This document shows positions 20,390 to 32,510 of a DNA stretch of 64,000 nt, in pieces (the stretch's first letter is position 1; every line of letters begins with the position of its first letter). The notes under the pieces were generated by a model. It saw only the letters and a program-made list of their open reading frames with translations, was not told the DNA's origin and ran no database searches. A program made the translations under genes and the position numbers. The stretch is from Amaurobius ferox (Eukaryota; Arthropoda; Arachnida; Araneae; Amaurobiidae): positions 122,323,985 through 122,387,984 of the forward strand of contig OX578140.1 of assembly GCA_951213105.1 (NCBI GenBank), read 5' to 3'.

Positions 20390-21706
20390 AACAAGAAAGA
20401 TCAATCATGCTTAAAGCATTGATCATGAAACACTTTCCAAATTCAATGCAATTTTATTTAAACATGTCTAAAATGCAATACATTCCTCGGTAATATTTTA
20501 AAACTTATCACAATACTACATTGATTTATTATATTTGAAAACTTAAACCTTCATCGAAAAAAATGAACTTCATTCAAATGACGGCATTGAAATATAAATT
20601 GCCTGGTTTAAACATCTCTAAAATGTCATACATTCCTCGGTAATAGTTTTAGAATTATCATAATACTACGATAATTTATTATATTTGAAAACTTCATCGA
20701 AAACAACTGAAATTAATTCAAATGACGTCATAGAAAAAATAACACGCCTGGATCTCTCTATAAAAGCAGGATTTCATTCATAACTTTCTCCCATTCATCA
20801 TTTTATTCATCACAATACTATAATAATATATTTGATTTAAACATTTTGTTTAAGACCATGGAGCTACAAAAAATTAAACTCTATGCTTGAAACTTCATCG
20901 AAAAAAATCGTCCTTCTCTTTATGAAATCAATTAATATTTCATTCATATCAGCCATGCAGACTCCATGGACTAAATTATTTTGTGTTAAAAACATACAGG
21001 AATTCTAATACAACTCATTCTATATATTTTGCTATTTACATTTTACATAGGTGAAAAATAGGCTTAGTTGTAGAAATAATCAAATTTAGATGAGCATTTA
21101 AACTCAAATATATTGTCATTGCGTTGTTTCAGTATGTAGATGCACAGAATTTAAGCAAAAATAAAGTAGTTTTAGGACGGATACAACACTCAATATGAAT
21201 TAAAAAGAACTTAAAAAAATCACGATTTTGAGACAAGATGGATGCTATATATCATTTTGAAGTGGGTCATGTGATCATTTCATATCATGGTCACGTGATC
21301 GTTTCATATAACAGGTGTAATTATTATTTTAATTTTTATTTAAAAAACTACTGAATATATTTCGCTGAATTTTTTTTATATATTTTATGGAACAATTTGA
21401 ATATTACCTAAAATTTTCGAAGCAATTTGTGAATTTTAAATCCGCTTAAAAAAATTGGGTCCCATAGGGCTCAATGTATTTCATTTTTTCGACCCGGGTT
21501 CAATCCAAAACTAATTGTGTGATATTATTCATTTATATTCCCATAGGTTCTACAGACCGTCTGAACAACATACTAAAATTTCATTTTGATTAAGTCAGTT
21601 TTACGGCAGTTATCGTGCTAACTGACAGACAGACAGACAGACAGACAGGCAGACAGACAGAATGAACAAAGTCATAAACACTTCTCAACTTTGTTGTAAA
21701 GTGTTA
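20390..21706 (+). mobile_element. family III repeat, copy 2
   Basis: Starts AACAAGAAAGATCAATCATG, carries ACACTTTCC near the 5' end and (GACA)n at about 21622-21660, and ends CAACTTTGTTGTAAAGTGTT then AA. It is longer than copy 1 because a segment with ACATTCCTCGGTAATA and AAATGACG words is duplicated inside (near 20475-20600 and 20625-20735). No coding capacity. Confidence 0.7.
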
Positions 21707-22399
21707 ATAATAAAAAACGAGATCCCCTGTGGTATTGCGTAAATAAATCAAAATATTAAAGTTGGTGTATAAATGTTTAAATCGCATCATAATATATTGT
21801 TAATAAAATAATCAGAAAACAAAAAATTATAAGGTTAAAATAAATTAACCAAACATTCAAGAAATATTTTATGATGAGAAAATCCTAATTTTACTTATCG
21901 GAAATTGTTCTTATAATCAAAAGAGAAAATTAGAAACATTCTAGTCTCACACCTACTATAACTCATGCATGAATCTAAAACCATTTTATATTATTCTGTA
22001 TATTTATTTATATTTATTTCTTCTGTGATAGAAAACGAAGCATGTCCAATTACAATATTCACTTTAAGGAAAGATATCACATAATCATAATAAAACATAG
22101 CACAATCTCCAAACATGCTTAAAATTTTCTTTCAACGTACAAAACGATCAATGTCATTAAAACTAAAAATATAAAAAATGCAACATTTAGAAATAGCAAA
22201 AGATCTTGAAAACTTGTGATTAACATTGAGAGGAATGAAAAATAATGTATGGCACCTTGAATAAGATTTATTAGCATAAAAATCAACAATATTTTAAAGG
22301 GAACTACACTCAATCTTATTAAAACAATTTTTTTGAAAAACACCATACATAGCATGTTCTCCTGGATTTCAAATACTTAATGCCAAACAAGTCTTAGAT
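21707..22399. other. no recognisable gene
   Basis: AT-rich. A 78-codon minus-strand frame at 22119-22355 is rich in Leu/Ile/Phe but has no family motif, and such frames are expected by chance in this base composition. Confidence 0.4.
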
Positions 22400-23195
22400 A
22401 AAGTAAAGATATGCTAATGTTGTAATACCCATTGACCCTAAAGCTGTTGCTGTTATTGTTGCTAATCCCACCTGAATTAGCCAACGGCTAGACCAGGTCT
22501 AGAATACCATAACTCTTGAGTTTGCAAGCTACAAGCTGTGGATGGCTGAACAAGAAAGACCAGTCCAATTCAACACAAGAGAGTAGGTATATAAATTGAG
22601 GGGACCTCAGAACTGTTGCATTTAATGCAAACAGGAAATATCTTGTTTCCTCCCACAAACCCTAAAGGTCTCAGATGATCACTTAATCTGGAACAATTCG
22701 ACTGATGCATATGCCTGCATGCATCAGATATATGCATACTAACACTACCATGATAGGCTGGCGACCTACCAGCCTTGAGGAGGGGCCATTCTCTTCAGTC
22801 TGTTTCCTCACATGAGAAAAATTCAAGAAAAGTCAATCCAGTAATTGAACTTAAAGATCCTTACTCCCAATCCTCCTTTACTAAGCCATCTACTGTCTCG
22901 ATGCTGAGACAGATGCTGTAAGTTGGTGAAAAAGATCATAGCTGGTCTTATCTACCAGATTGCTCTATTTTTCCAGATACTGTATGGAGTTCTTACTATC
23001 TGACAAGACCCGCATGTTGTACGGAAAGTTGGATGAATTGATGTAGTTTGAGGATTCATCTGTAGCCAGAAATTCAGAATGGAAGACTGAGCTGTGATCA
23101 GGATTTCTTCTCATAAGATTAACAGCAATATCCCTAGACCTGATGTAAATACCACTACCCGTTTTACCATCTTCATTCCCAGTTCCGCCGGTATA
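22400..23195 (-). pseudogene. RNase H-domain remnant of a retroelement
   Basis: Read on the minus strand from about 23195, the frame gives YTGG, GSGIYIRS, SSVFHSEFLATDES and RVLSDSKNSIQYL. These correspond to the YTDGS, GxGxY, FxAExxAI and LxDSxxAL blocks of RNase H domains. The first catalytic Asp is replaced by Gly (23187-23189), and a TAG stop lies at 22964-22966. After the stop the frame continues with DKTSYDLFHQL, as in retroelement RNase H. Farther on (about 22800-22400) the text is GC-richer than its surroundings and could be the decayed region downstream of RNase H. No reverse transcriptase is visible upstream. Confidence 0.7.
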
Positions 23196-24436
23196 GGTCT
23201 ATAGGGCATGTTCAAGGATACAATTAATTACCTGTAAGGCCACCTGCCTAAAATAATCGGGATGACGAGTTTGCTTTTTAGCTCGCAAGGAAAATTCAGC
23301 ACAATAGTAAACATTAAAGAGGTTGTAAAGGGGGTCCAGACAAAGATCCAGATCTTAAAGTCACGGTACTTCATGAACATTATAAGTTATATATATATAT
23401 ATTATCATATTATGCATTTTAGAACTTTTATCAAACTCCAAGTGCCCAATGAAAGACTAAATTTATAAAATATTTAATAAATGTATTCAATTGTATTTTT
23501 ATCTCAATTTGTAATTGTATTTGTCTCAATTTGTAAATCATATACAAACATAGGTTAATTTACCTATTATTAAATCACTTAACACATTTTAACAAAATTT
23601 CTGATCATATTTCCTGATTTCCTAAAATTAAACATTTCACGGACATGAAAACAAATACTTCGAATACAAAGGATCTCCGGAATGTTCATTATCACGTAAC
23701 ATAACTTACGACTGCGGGGGATTTCAGGGATTGAGTGACGATTATTGCTCAATTCCCGTAAATAGACGGAACAGTTTCATTTCAGAACACAATATAATTT
23801 AACGTTATTTGGCCAGTGCTTTATAATATTTGGTACGTGTACCCCTTAGGGATACGTAAATGGTTCAAATGAGAACGCGGCCGAATTTGTAAATTTTAAG
23901 TTATTACCGACCAAAAGTGGCTCCATCAAAAACGAAACTGTCAGATGATTAAAATAATATTTTTCAGAAAGCATGAAACCCTAGAGAGTGTTCGAAAAAT
24001 CAAGGAAAATGTTGTATACCAATTATTATATCTCTATCCCTATCCTCAGGCTTGTCAAACCCTGACAAGCACCCTTCAAGCTGTAAATTATCTCATTTTA
24101 TGTTCCATTTCCTTCGATTCTTCCCATTTTTGATACGAGGTTTAAGTCAAGATTTTCTAAATAAGGCATCCCTTTGAAATTAACATGCCTTAAACTTGGA
24201 GAACTGCAGCGTTTTGCCACTAAAATACTATAATTTATTCTGCCAAGAACAAAAACCTAACGAAAATGCGAGCTAAAGCGTTAATATTTATTAAAGGGAC
24301 CAACTATGTACTTCAGATCCAAATTATCCTCGACAGCAGGCCATCCAGTTTCAGATGCGAGCAGCCTACCCCGAATTTCAACAAAATCCTTTCAGTAGTT
24401 TCGAAGACACAGAAGCTTTAAATGCGCATTTTTTAC
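23196..24436. other. no recognisable gene
   Basis: AT-rich intergenic-type sequence, with a short TATATATATATA run at about 23386-23402. Frames of 60-70 codons here have no motif. Confidence 0.4.
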
Positions 24437-25353
24437 TTTCCTTATATACATAGTTTAAGGAAAGTACTGTGACGGGGTCGAAAATGCGAATTCGAGTTTT
24501 CGACGGGAAAGCACGTTTCAAGCATCCCTGATCACGGACCAGACGTTTTTGGGGTGATGTGTGTGTGTGTGAAAGCATGTGCGTGTGTCAGTGAGTCTGT
24601 GGAGACGATATCTCACGAACGAATGGAGCGATTCGAATCAAATTTGGTACAAAAATTGCAATCTATGAATACTGGAAGCTTATTGTTTTTAAACACAATC
24701 GGTTGTTCAGAACCCCCTAAAGTTTCGAGTGAAACTTTAAAAAAGTCATCAAAAAATCAAAACCTTTAAAACAGTTACGCAAATAGACATTTCTTATGTA
24801 ATTTGTCCTTAGAAAACGATTGACATAAATTTTAGAACGTGAGCATGAACCGTTCTTGAGATATTGCACATTTTTCAAATAAATTTATCGAAAAAAAATC
24901 CCATAAATTAAAAAAAAATGTTAACTGTTGATAAACACGTTCATTTTTCGTATATATATCAAGCGATAAATTTGGTGACATTATTCTCGTGGATCTAGCT
25001 TACTCCATTCATGTGAAAATATACTTTGAATAATATTTTTGTATTTGAACTCCAGTAGTCATTTATCTGAAATAAGAATAACTTATTTCTCCGTCCTTAA
25101 CGCTTGGCGAGATATTGGCGACGAATTTGGCGGAATGTCGCCAACTTGGCGACATTTTAAATGTTGCCGAATTAACGAATATCTCGCCAAATGGATAAAA
25201 ATGGCGCTAAATCAATGAAAATGACGACTCATTGACGAAAATTCAATATCTTGGAAAGAATATAAGTAACTACTATAAAAATAACATTTTTTTCTGTAAG
25301 AGTAGTAAATTAATTGCTTTATATAAGGAAAGTCATGTGCTGCCCACATTAGA
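24437..25353 (-). mobile_element. family II repeat, reverse orientation
   Basis: A full-length reversed copy. The 3' stem-loop (TACTTTCCTTATA...AAGGAAAGTACTGTGACGG) is at 24437-24477, the (TG)n tract at 24556-24592, and the 5' head (GTCATGTGCTGCCCACATTA then GA) at 25332-25353. It contains the alternating GGCGACAT/GTCGCCAA words of the family. Short frames at 24378-24769 are by-products. Confidence 0.8.
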
Positions 25354-26120
25354 TTTTTTAATCAGTTCTTGTTTTCGTTCTCATTTGATGGGGCTGCAGC
25401 CCGAATCGCAGAACTGATTTGAATTACAATTGAAACATTGTTCCTTCTTCCCTAACTTAATGCATATATTAGAACATATTTCATAGTCAAAAATATATAC
25501 ATTCAACAACGCATTATCGACTCATTCAATGGGACATCTCAGAGTAAAATAGATTTCATAGAAAACTGATTCTAAATATGAGTTTAGACTTTGAACTATG
25601 TCACCGAGTCAAACGGAGTCAAAAGAAAGATATCCTCCCGAAACAACCCTTGTAAAAAAATCCCGCCAAGTAAACATAGGCCTTGCGAAAACAAATCTGC
25701 AAAACTCAGCTCTACAAAAATAGAGACCAATAAAAATAGCGATACCTGTACAGGCGGCTAAATAAGAGGTCAAGTCTATCATTAAGTGTCTGAAGGAAAA
25801 TTTGAAAATTTCAGTTCAGTTTAAAAAAATTTCCATACAAACTTAATGACCTCTTGTCCTCTTTCTTAGCAACTAATACAGATATCGCTGCTTTTATATT
25901 AACCACTGTTATTTTTTTCTTTCCTTTCAAAGCTGTTTTTACGAAGTGTTTATTAACATGACGAAATTTTTTTGCAAGGATTGTTTGGGATGAATTTTTA
26001 ATACATTTAAGGAATCCACAATATTATTCATTCTCAAATATGACGAACGCACATTTGATATATAACGTAAAAAATATATCGATAATGATAAATTTCACAA
26101 GGCGTGCTTATCGTAATCTA
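25354..26120. other. no recognisable gene
   Basis: AT-rich. An imperfect inverted repeat (ATCATTAAGTGT against ACTTAATGACC, about 25778-25850) is the only structure noticed. Confidence 0.4.
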
Positions 26121-26821
26121 TCTATATATACTAATTACCAAGTGTCCGTCCGTCTATCAGTCTGTCTGTCACGCTATTTCAGGCACTTCCTGAATAGATA
26201 GAGATTTGCAATTTGGTACACGGCTCGGTTGTTCGAGAAAACCCCCTGGAAAAATCGAATTTTTCGAAAATGTTCTTTAGAGGGGGTGCCCCACACCAAA
26301 ACGTTCGAAAAGTGAAATGATGGGAAAGCATGCTTTACGATGAGATAGAGACTTCAAATTTGGTGTATAGGTAAATCATTTGAAAGGAAGAAAGTGTACA
26401 ATTTCAGATTTCCAATATTTTCTACTTAAAAGGGTGCGGCACACTAAAACGTTCGAAAAGTGAAATGATAGGAAATCATGCTTCGCGATGAGGTAGAGAC
26501 TTCAAATTTGGTGTATGGATAAATCGTTCAAAAGGAAGAAAGTGTGTCATTTCAGATTTCCAATATTTTCTACTTAAGGGGGTGCCGCACACCAAAATGT
26601 TCGATTTACAGAATAAATGAGAAAACGCTCCTTTAAAATTTGATACAAACAGAGGAAGACATGCGCAAATTTAGTTTCCCAATATTTTCTTCTTTAAGGG
26701 GTTCTGCGCACCAAAATATTCGATTTGTCGAATAAAAGTGAAACGGGAATTATTGTAAAATTTATATTATTCAGGGATTGTTTATTGCGAGACCGTTGAT
26801 TTTCAACGGGTATTCAGCTAG
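26121..26821 (+). mobile_element. non-autonomous Helitron, copy 1
   Basis: Starts TCTATATATACTAATTACC after an A and ends with the hairpin CCGTTGATTTTCAACGG, eleven bases later CTAG, then T. The 5' TC, 3' hairpin, CTRR end and A/T insertion context are canonical Helitron features. Internally it holds (GTCT)n near 26144-26172 and three repeats around GTTCGAAAAGTGAAATGA and CCAATATTTTCT. No Rep/helicase frame is present. Confidence 0.85.
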
Positions 26822-28424
26822 TATATGCTAATTGCCAAGTGTCCGTCTGTCTGTCTGTCACGCTTTTTTATAGGCACTTCCCGAATAGATAGAGAATTGC
26901 AATTTGGTACACAGCTCGATCGTTCAATAAAACCCCATGGAAAAATCCAATTTTTCCGAAAACATTCTCTGGAGGAAGTGCTCCACGCCAAAACGTTCGA
27001 AAAGTGAAATGATAGGAAAGCATACTTTACCATAAGATAGAGGCTTCAAACTTGGTGTATTGGTAAATCGTTCGAAAGGAGGAAAGTGTACAATTTCAGA
27101 TTTCCAATATTTTCTACTTAAGGGGGTACCGCACACCAAAATGTTCGATTTACCGAATAAATGAGAAACGGCTCCTTTAAAATTGGATAGAGGCTTGAAT
27201 TTAGATATATGGACTATTTGATGAAAACACCCAAGACAAATAGAGTTTTTCAAAAATGTTTGTTTATGAGTGTGCTCCAGAGAAAAACGTTCGAAAGGTG
27301 AATCGCTAAAAAAACATACTTCGGGATGAGATAGAGATTTGAAATTTGGTGTACGGGTAGATAGTTTGCAAGGAAAAAAGTGTACAATTTTCCAATATTT
27401 TCTACTTCAGGGGGGGTCGCACACAAAAATGTTCGAGTTTCGGAATGAAGTAGAAACACCCCGTTTAGAACTTGATAGAGGCTTGATATTTTGTATATGG
27501 GCGAATCATTTAATAGAAAACCAAAGAAGAATGGAGTTTTAAAAAATGTATATTTAAGGGGGGTGGGTACTCTACAGAAAACCATTCGAAAGGTGAAATG
27601 ATAGAAAAAGCATGCTTCGCGTTGAGATAGAGACTTCAAATTTGGAATACGTGTAGATAGTTAGAAAGGAAGAAAGTGTGCAATTTCAGTTGTCCAACAT
27701 TTATTATTGTAGGGGGTGCCGTACACTAAAATGTTCGATTTGATGAACAAATGAGAAACGCATCCTTTGCAATATGATAGGGGCTTGAAATTTAGTATAT
27801 GGGGTAATCATTGGATACAATAAAACAAAGATTATTACGGTTTTTCAAAAATGATCATTTAAGGAGTGCTACACAGAAAAGCGTTTAAAAGGTGAAGTGA
27901 TAGAAAAAACATGCTTCTCGATAGGATAGAGGCTTCACATTTGGTGCACGGGTAGATAGTTTAAGAAAGTGTGAAATTTCAGATTTCCTATATTTGCTAC
28001 TTGAAGGCGTGCCGCACACTTATATATTCGAATTTCCGAATAATTGACGCACGCTTCATTTTAAATGTGATAGAGGCTTGATATTTGGTATATGGTCCAA
28101 TCATCTGATAAAAAACCCAAAACAAACAGAGCTTTTCAAAAATGTTCATTTATGGGTGTGCTTCACAGAAAAAGTTCGAAAGGAGAAATAATAATATAGG
28201 AGTGCCTCGGGATGAGATAGATTTTAATGTGGTGTACGGGTAGATAATTCGAAAGGAAGAAATGCGCAAATTAAGTTTCCCAATATTTTCTTCTTTAGGG
28301 GGGGTTCTGAACACCAAAATATTCGATTTGTCGAATAAATGTGAAACGCGAATAATTAAAAAATTTACATTATTCAGAGGTTGCTTATTGCGAGACCGTT
28401 GATTTTCAACGGGTATTCGGCTAG
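26822..28424 (+). mobile_element. non-autonomous Helitron, copy 2, head-to-tail with copy 1
   Basis: Begins TATATGCTAATTGCC immediately after the CTAG of copy 1 and ends with the same hairpin and CTAG at 28421-28424. It carries the internal unit of copy 1 expanded to about five copies: GTTCGAAAGGTGAA-type words recur near 26996, 27286, 27586, 27880 and 28171, a period of 290-300 bp. The direct junction suggests read-through of rolling-circle replication. Frames of 60-130 codons here are by-products of the repeats. Confidence 0.85.
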
Positions 28425-28830
28425 TGTGTTATAAATTACGATATCTATAATATTCGTCAATATTGCCAATTTTTCCTTCAAGCATGCCTGTAAACGATCA
28501 TAACTATCATTTGTTCCCCACCGAAGACATTTTACGTTACCGAACTAAATGTTAATAAAGTCAGGTTATAATGAACGAAATATCCGTTTCTTCAAAAAAA
28601 GTAACGGAACATTTTTATAGAAAATTTGCAATTTAAACTTTACATTTCAACCTGGTTTCCACTTATGAAACAGCATTTAGATCATTATATATTTTTATTT
28701 CGCGATTAATATACTTTCAAAATGATATTTTATGGCTGTAGTCCAATTTGCAATATTTCGAAATCCCCCCCCTCTCGTTAAGATGGAGAAAGTTTCTTCT
28801 TGAAATGTTTGAATAAGTAATTGCAATATA
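28425..28830. other. no recognisable feature
   Basis: AT-rich spacer between the Helitron pair and the TA-flanked element. Nothing coding is seen. Confidence 0.4.
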
Positions 28831-30852
28831 TACAGAGTGTTCCAAAAAAATTAAAACGCGCTTTAATTCTTTATCTGTTGGAGATAAGTGGGGAATGTGA
28901 TAAGGCTTTCACACCTCTGTGTTAAAATTGTATATTAAAGTATTGTTTTATTTCTGTGTGATTGAAAGTGTCAATTTCGAAATGTAAATGTCTTTTCTAC
29001 ATGTTTTCAATTACATTGACTTTTAAGGGAAGTGAACTCTAAAATCGCAAAAGTGTTTATGTTCCAGAAAAATAGTAATAGTTTTGTATTTTCGCTTCTC
29101 AGTCGCTAGTTGGGAACTTGCAGGTTTTGCGCACGCGCGCGTTTGAAAAAGGATTTTGGAAGCAGTGTGGAAGGAGTCGTGGAGAAATGTAGACGTGTGT
29201 GTTTGATTCGCGTATGATCGCGAATTTTAAGGAAAGGTGGATTAATTTTGAAAGTGGAAGGATGTGATTAAAATATGTAACATAGTTCGACAAGTTGTGC
29301 GTAGAGTCGTTTGGCTCGGTTCAGAGATGAGTCACTCGCGTTTTTAAATGAATCAGCCTGGTAGTAATGGAATAATGAGTCTTGTGAAAAGAGAAAATGG
29401 TTCTTTCACTGGTCGGCTTGAATCGCTAATAGGGCTAGAGGGAAAGCTCATTTTATAGCGATTTGTATTTGCCTGACTCCTCCTTGTGTCCTAAGGTACG
29501 AATCAACCAATCTCCGTAACCAACCAAGATGTCGAATTCCGCCAGCATGATGTTGTGTAGTCAAGTTTCCCGACCATTATGGATTTTGTTCTGCGCAAGA
29601 ATCTCGATGAGTTTATGCCGAGAGTCCATCCTGATATCCTTTCCCATGGTACAGAATTGTAAATGTTATATTTAAAAGAGACGAGGTAAAGTTTTATATA
29701 TATTTAGTCTTCCACCTAACGAATAGAGTGTTAATTGTCAAATCCTCGTGAGTATCGAGTCATTGATGATGTTATATGAAAATGTCGTATATGTTCAAAG
29801 TATACAAATGTCGTATATAAATGTCAAGTATAATGTGAGGAATATTGTGTTTATTTTATGTATCAGAAAATATGTGTATTCTCTTGGTTCCTCTTCCTCC
29901 AGGGGTGTTCTTAATGGTCACCCTACCGAGTGTAACTCTGAGTTATTGCGAGAAATGCTTGTACTCCACTGTTTTCGATCAACTGCCTTGTTATTTCATG
30001 TTTAATAAATGTGTTTGATTTCAAAACTTTGTCTTCTCTGTCGAGTATACAAAAACGTTCGCGACAGGAATGTAAATTGCAAAAATGTAGAAAGTAAGGT
30101 AGGAATTAAGACTACGTTAATGAAATAGTCCTCCCATTCATTTTCAAAATGTTACACTTTTTAATTTTTATACGACCCCCTTAAACAAATTTTATCAAGC
30201 AGAAAATTTTTATTTTTAATGCAACAAGATCTTAAAAAAACTGCACATCTCTATCTTTAAAATTGAGCTAGTTATATTTAATTGAACATTGTGAATGGGG
30301 ACCATATATCAAATTAGAAATGTAAATTTATGACATAGCACAAAAAAGATAAAACTGGATGATAATACATAGGAGACATTTTTGTGAATTTCTCATAGGT
30401 TCACGATGCAATCACGGATTCTTAAGTACTTTTCAATAACTCAGTACTTTTTCAATAACTAAGTACTTTTTTATCTAAACAATTTCCATCGTCAATTTGT
30501 TTATGATCCCTATTTTCACTGATGAAACAGCCTTTCACATGGAATGGAAAAGTGACGCAAGTAAGATTTTTCCCTTTATCATAATTCAGTTGATTTTAAA
30601 GATACAGATATACGGTTTGTTTAATGATCTTGTTGCATTAAAATTAAAAACTTTCTGATTGACCAAATTTGTCTAAGGGGATCCTATAAAAATTTAAAAA
30701 GTGGGATTTTTTAAAAATGAATGGGAGGACTATTTCATTAACGTAGTCTTATATCCTACCTTACTTTCAAAATTTTTGCAGTTTACATTGCCCACTTATC
30801 TCTAACAGGTAAAGAATTAAAGCGCGTTTCAATCTTTTTGGGACACCCTGTA
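28831..30852. mobile_element. TA-flanked long-TIR DNA element split by a solo LTR
   Basis: The left tip is TACAGAGTGTTCC and the right tip complements to TACAGGGTGTCCC, each flanked by TA (28829-28830 and 30853-30854). The inverted arms continue inward for about 230 bp, sharing AACGCGCTTTAATTC, GAGATAAGTGGG and ACGTTAATGAAATAGTCC. The left arm is interrupted after 28895 by an LTR and resumes at 30071. Without the insertion it is about 850 bp with no transposase, so a MITE-like Tc1/mariner-type element is likely. Confidence 0.8.
28896..30066 (+). mobile_element. solo LTR with 4-bp target duplication
   Basis: Begins TGTGATAAGG and ends CGCGACA, flanked by GGAA on both sides (28892-28895 and 30067-30070). 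It interrupts the left arm of the surrounding inverted-repeat element at exactly this point, so both boundaries are fixed by the host element. An AATAAA near 30003 followed by ~60 bp fits an R-U5 end in plus orientation. No internal retroviral coding region is present. An 85-codon frame at 29748-30005 is not recognisable. Confidence 0.82.
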
Positions 30853-30854
30853 TA

Positions 30855-31226
30855 GTAATTACTATATATTTGTAAATAAGGTTGTTGCAAATTGTACTGG
30901 AAAACTTCTCCCCTTTCAAATTCCGTTTGTTCTCCCTCCTTTCCCGGCAAAAAAGTCTTAAAAGAAACACTGACAATAACTTTATCACTGAAATAAATTA
31001 AATTGCCATATTTTACCACACGAAATATTCGAAAATTGTCTGACTTAAATCCACAAATTATTTTAAGCAGTGATATTTAAATAACAAAACAATAAAGTAT
31101 TTTCTTTCATTACAAAATGAGACGATAAAAATTCCTATATTTTAATTCACGTTCACATATCATGTGTTTTAATTGGAAGTTTTCTAAGAAATTGGGGACT
31201 CTCATTTTTATTCAGTAAATGCCCTC
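30855..31226. other. no recognisable feature
   Basis: AT-rich DNA to the right of the TA-flanked element. Nothing coding is seen. Confidence 0.4.
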
Positions 31227-31711
31227 CATATTTCCATCGTCCCCTCACGTAGCAGAACGTTTTCCTCTTCTCTTATTGGATACGTGAACCCGAGGCTTAT
31301 CCATCAAAACAATCCAGAAATCTTCAAATTGTTCGGAGAATATTAATTCTCTGATACATTGGATATGGGAATATAATGGTATTGTATAATAATTATGTTC
31401 TGCCAGGTACTAATTATTAGTAACTGCCGGGTATTTCAGAATAATTGGCCACGTTTTTCAAACACCAGCAATAAATTTTAGACACATACTTCCAATTTGA
31501 AAGTTTGTTAAAATTTAATGAGAAATTATTTCGTACAATTTTTATCGAGTGGGTGGTATTTTCTTTAAATTAGGGGTTCTGAAATTTAATAGGATCCCTT
31601 GAGCAGAAAAGTTCAATCAGAAAAAATTGAGTTGTACAGTAAGTTGTCTAGTTGTCTAAAGAAAAAGGGAGTTTTCCCCCAAAACTCCAAGATCAGCTGC
31701 AAATATAAAAA
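31227..31711. repeat. dispersed repeat segments upstream of family I copy 2
   Basis: Positions 31227-31347 match 15689-15802, and about 31465-31660 match 18395-18560. Both stretches precede family I copy 2 as a contiguous run here but are separated elsewhere. They may be parts of one larger, poorly defined element. Confidence 0.55.
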
Positions 31712-32510
31712 TCTGATGTGGGCAGCACATGACTTTCCCTGCAGACTTATATTAGCGTTATCTTTATTTTATTTAAATTTATTTCACTTTTAATTCAATT
31801 TTCGTTCTCATTCGGTAACCGGACTTATTTTCAAAGGTGGCGTAGAGAAAATACGAAAACTAAAATATCTCGAGAACGGCTAGTCCTACTGTAATGGGGT
31901 TGGTCTTATTATTTTTGTCGTTAAAAATTACGTATAAAACAAGCATTTAATGGATATATTTGAGTATACCTAGTTCTTTAGTTTTGATTTTGACGATTTT
32001 TTCGGACCATTTTGCAAAAAAAGGCTGGTTATTTTTTTCCGAATCGCACCAAAATCTAATCAGCACCAGAGTAACCCACAAGTGACTAATCTACCGAATT
32101 TTGTTAAATTCGGTCCAGTAGTTTTTCAGTTAGAGTGGATACAATCTTTTGCGGGCCATTTCGCAAAAAAAGGCGGGTTCTTTTATTCCAAATCGTACCC
32201 AAAACTAATCAGCACCAGACTCGCTCACAAGTGACTTACCTACCAAATTTTGTGAAATTCGGTCCATTAGTTTTTTAGTTAGAGTGGATGCAAAATCTGC
32301 ACAGACAGACAGACACACAGACAGACACACAGACACACAGACACACAGACAGATAGACACACAGACACACACACAGAAGTCACGCTAAAAATGGTTTTTT
32401 CATATTCTAGAGGTCTTGAAACGTGTAAATCCGTCGAAAACTCGAGTTGCGATTTTCGGCATGATTCCAATACTTTCCCTATACATTACCATGTATTGCA
32501 GGGAAAGTAA
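31712..32510 (+). mobile_element. family I repeat, copy 2
   Basis: A full-length copy from TCTGATGTGGGCAGCACATG to GCAGGGAAAGTAA. The 5' ACTTTCCCTGCA and 3' TGCAGGGAAAGT are a perfect 12-bp inverted pair. The microsatellite at 32302-32375 is longer than in other copies, (CAGACA)n and (CACA)n, and creates spurious Cys/Val/Ser-rich frames. Confidence 0.85.

Noticed and set aside
22119..22355. 78-residue hydrophobic minus-strand frame
   Set aside because: Leu/Ile/Phe-rich frames are expected by chance in AT-rich DNA; no signal, motif or splice context supports a membrane protein.
26818..27639. Overlapping 60-129-codon frames on both strands
   Set aside because: They lie in the internal ~295-bp units of the Helitron and repeat with them; no Rep or helicase motif.
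32279..32470. Cys/Val/Ser-rich 63-codon frame
   Set aside because: Produced by the CACAGACA microsatellite of family I copy 2.
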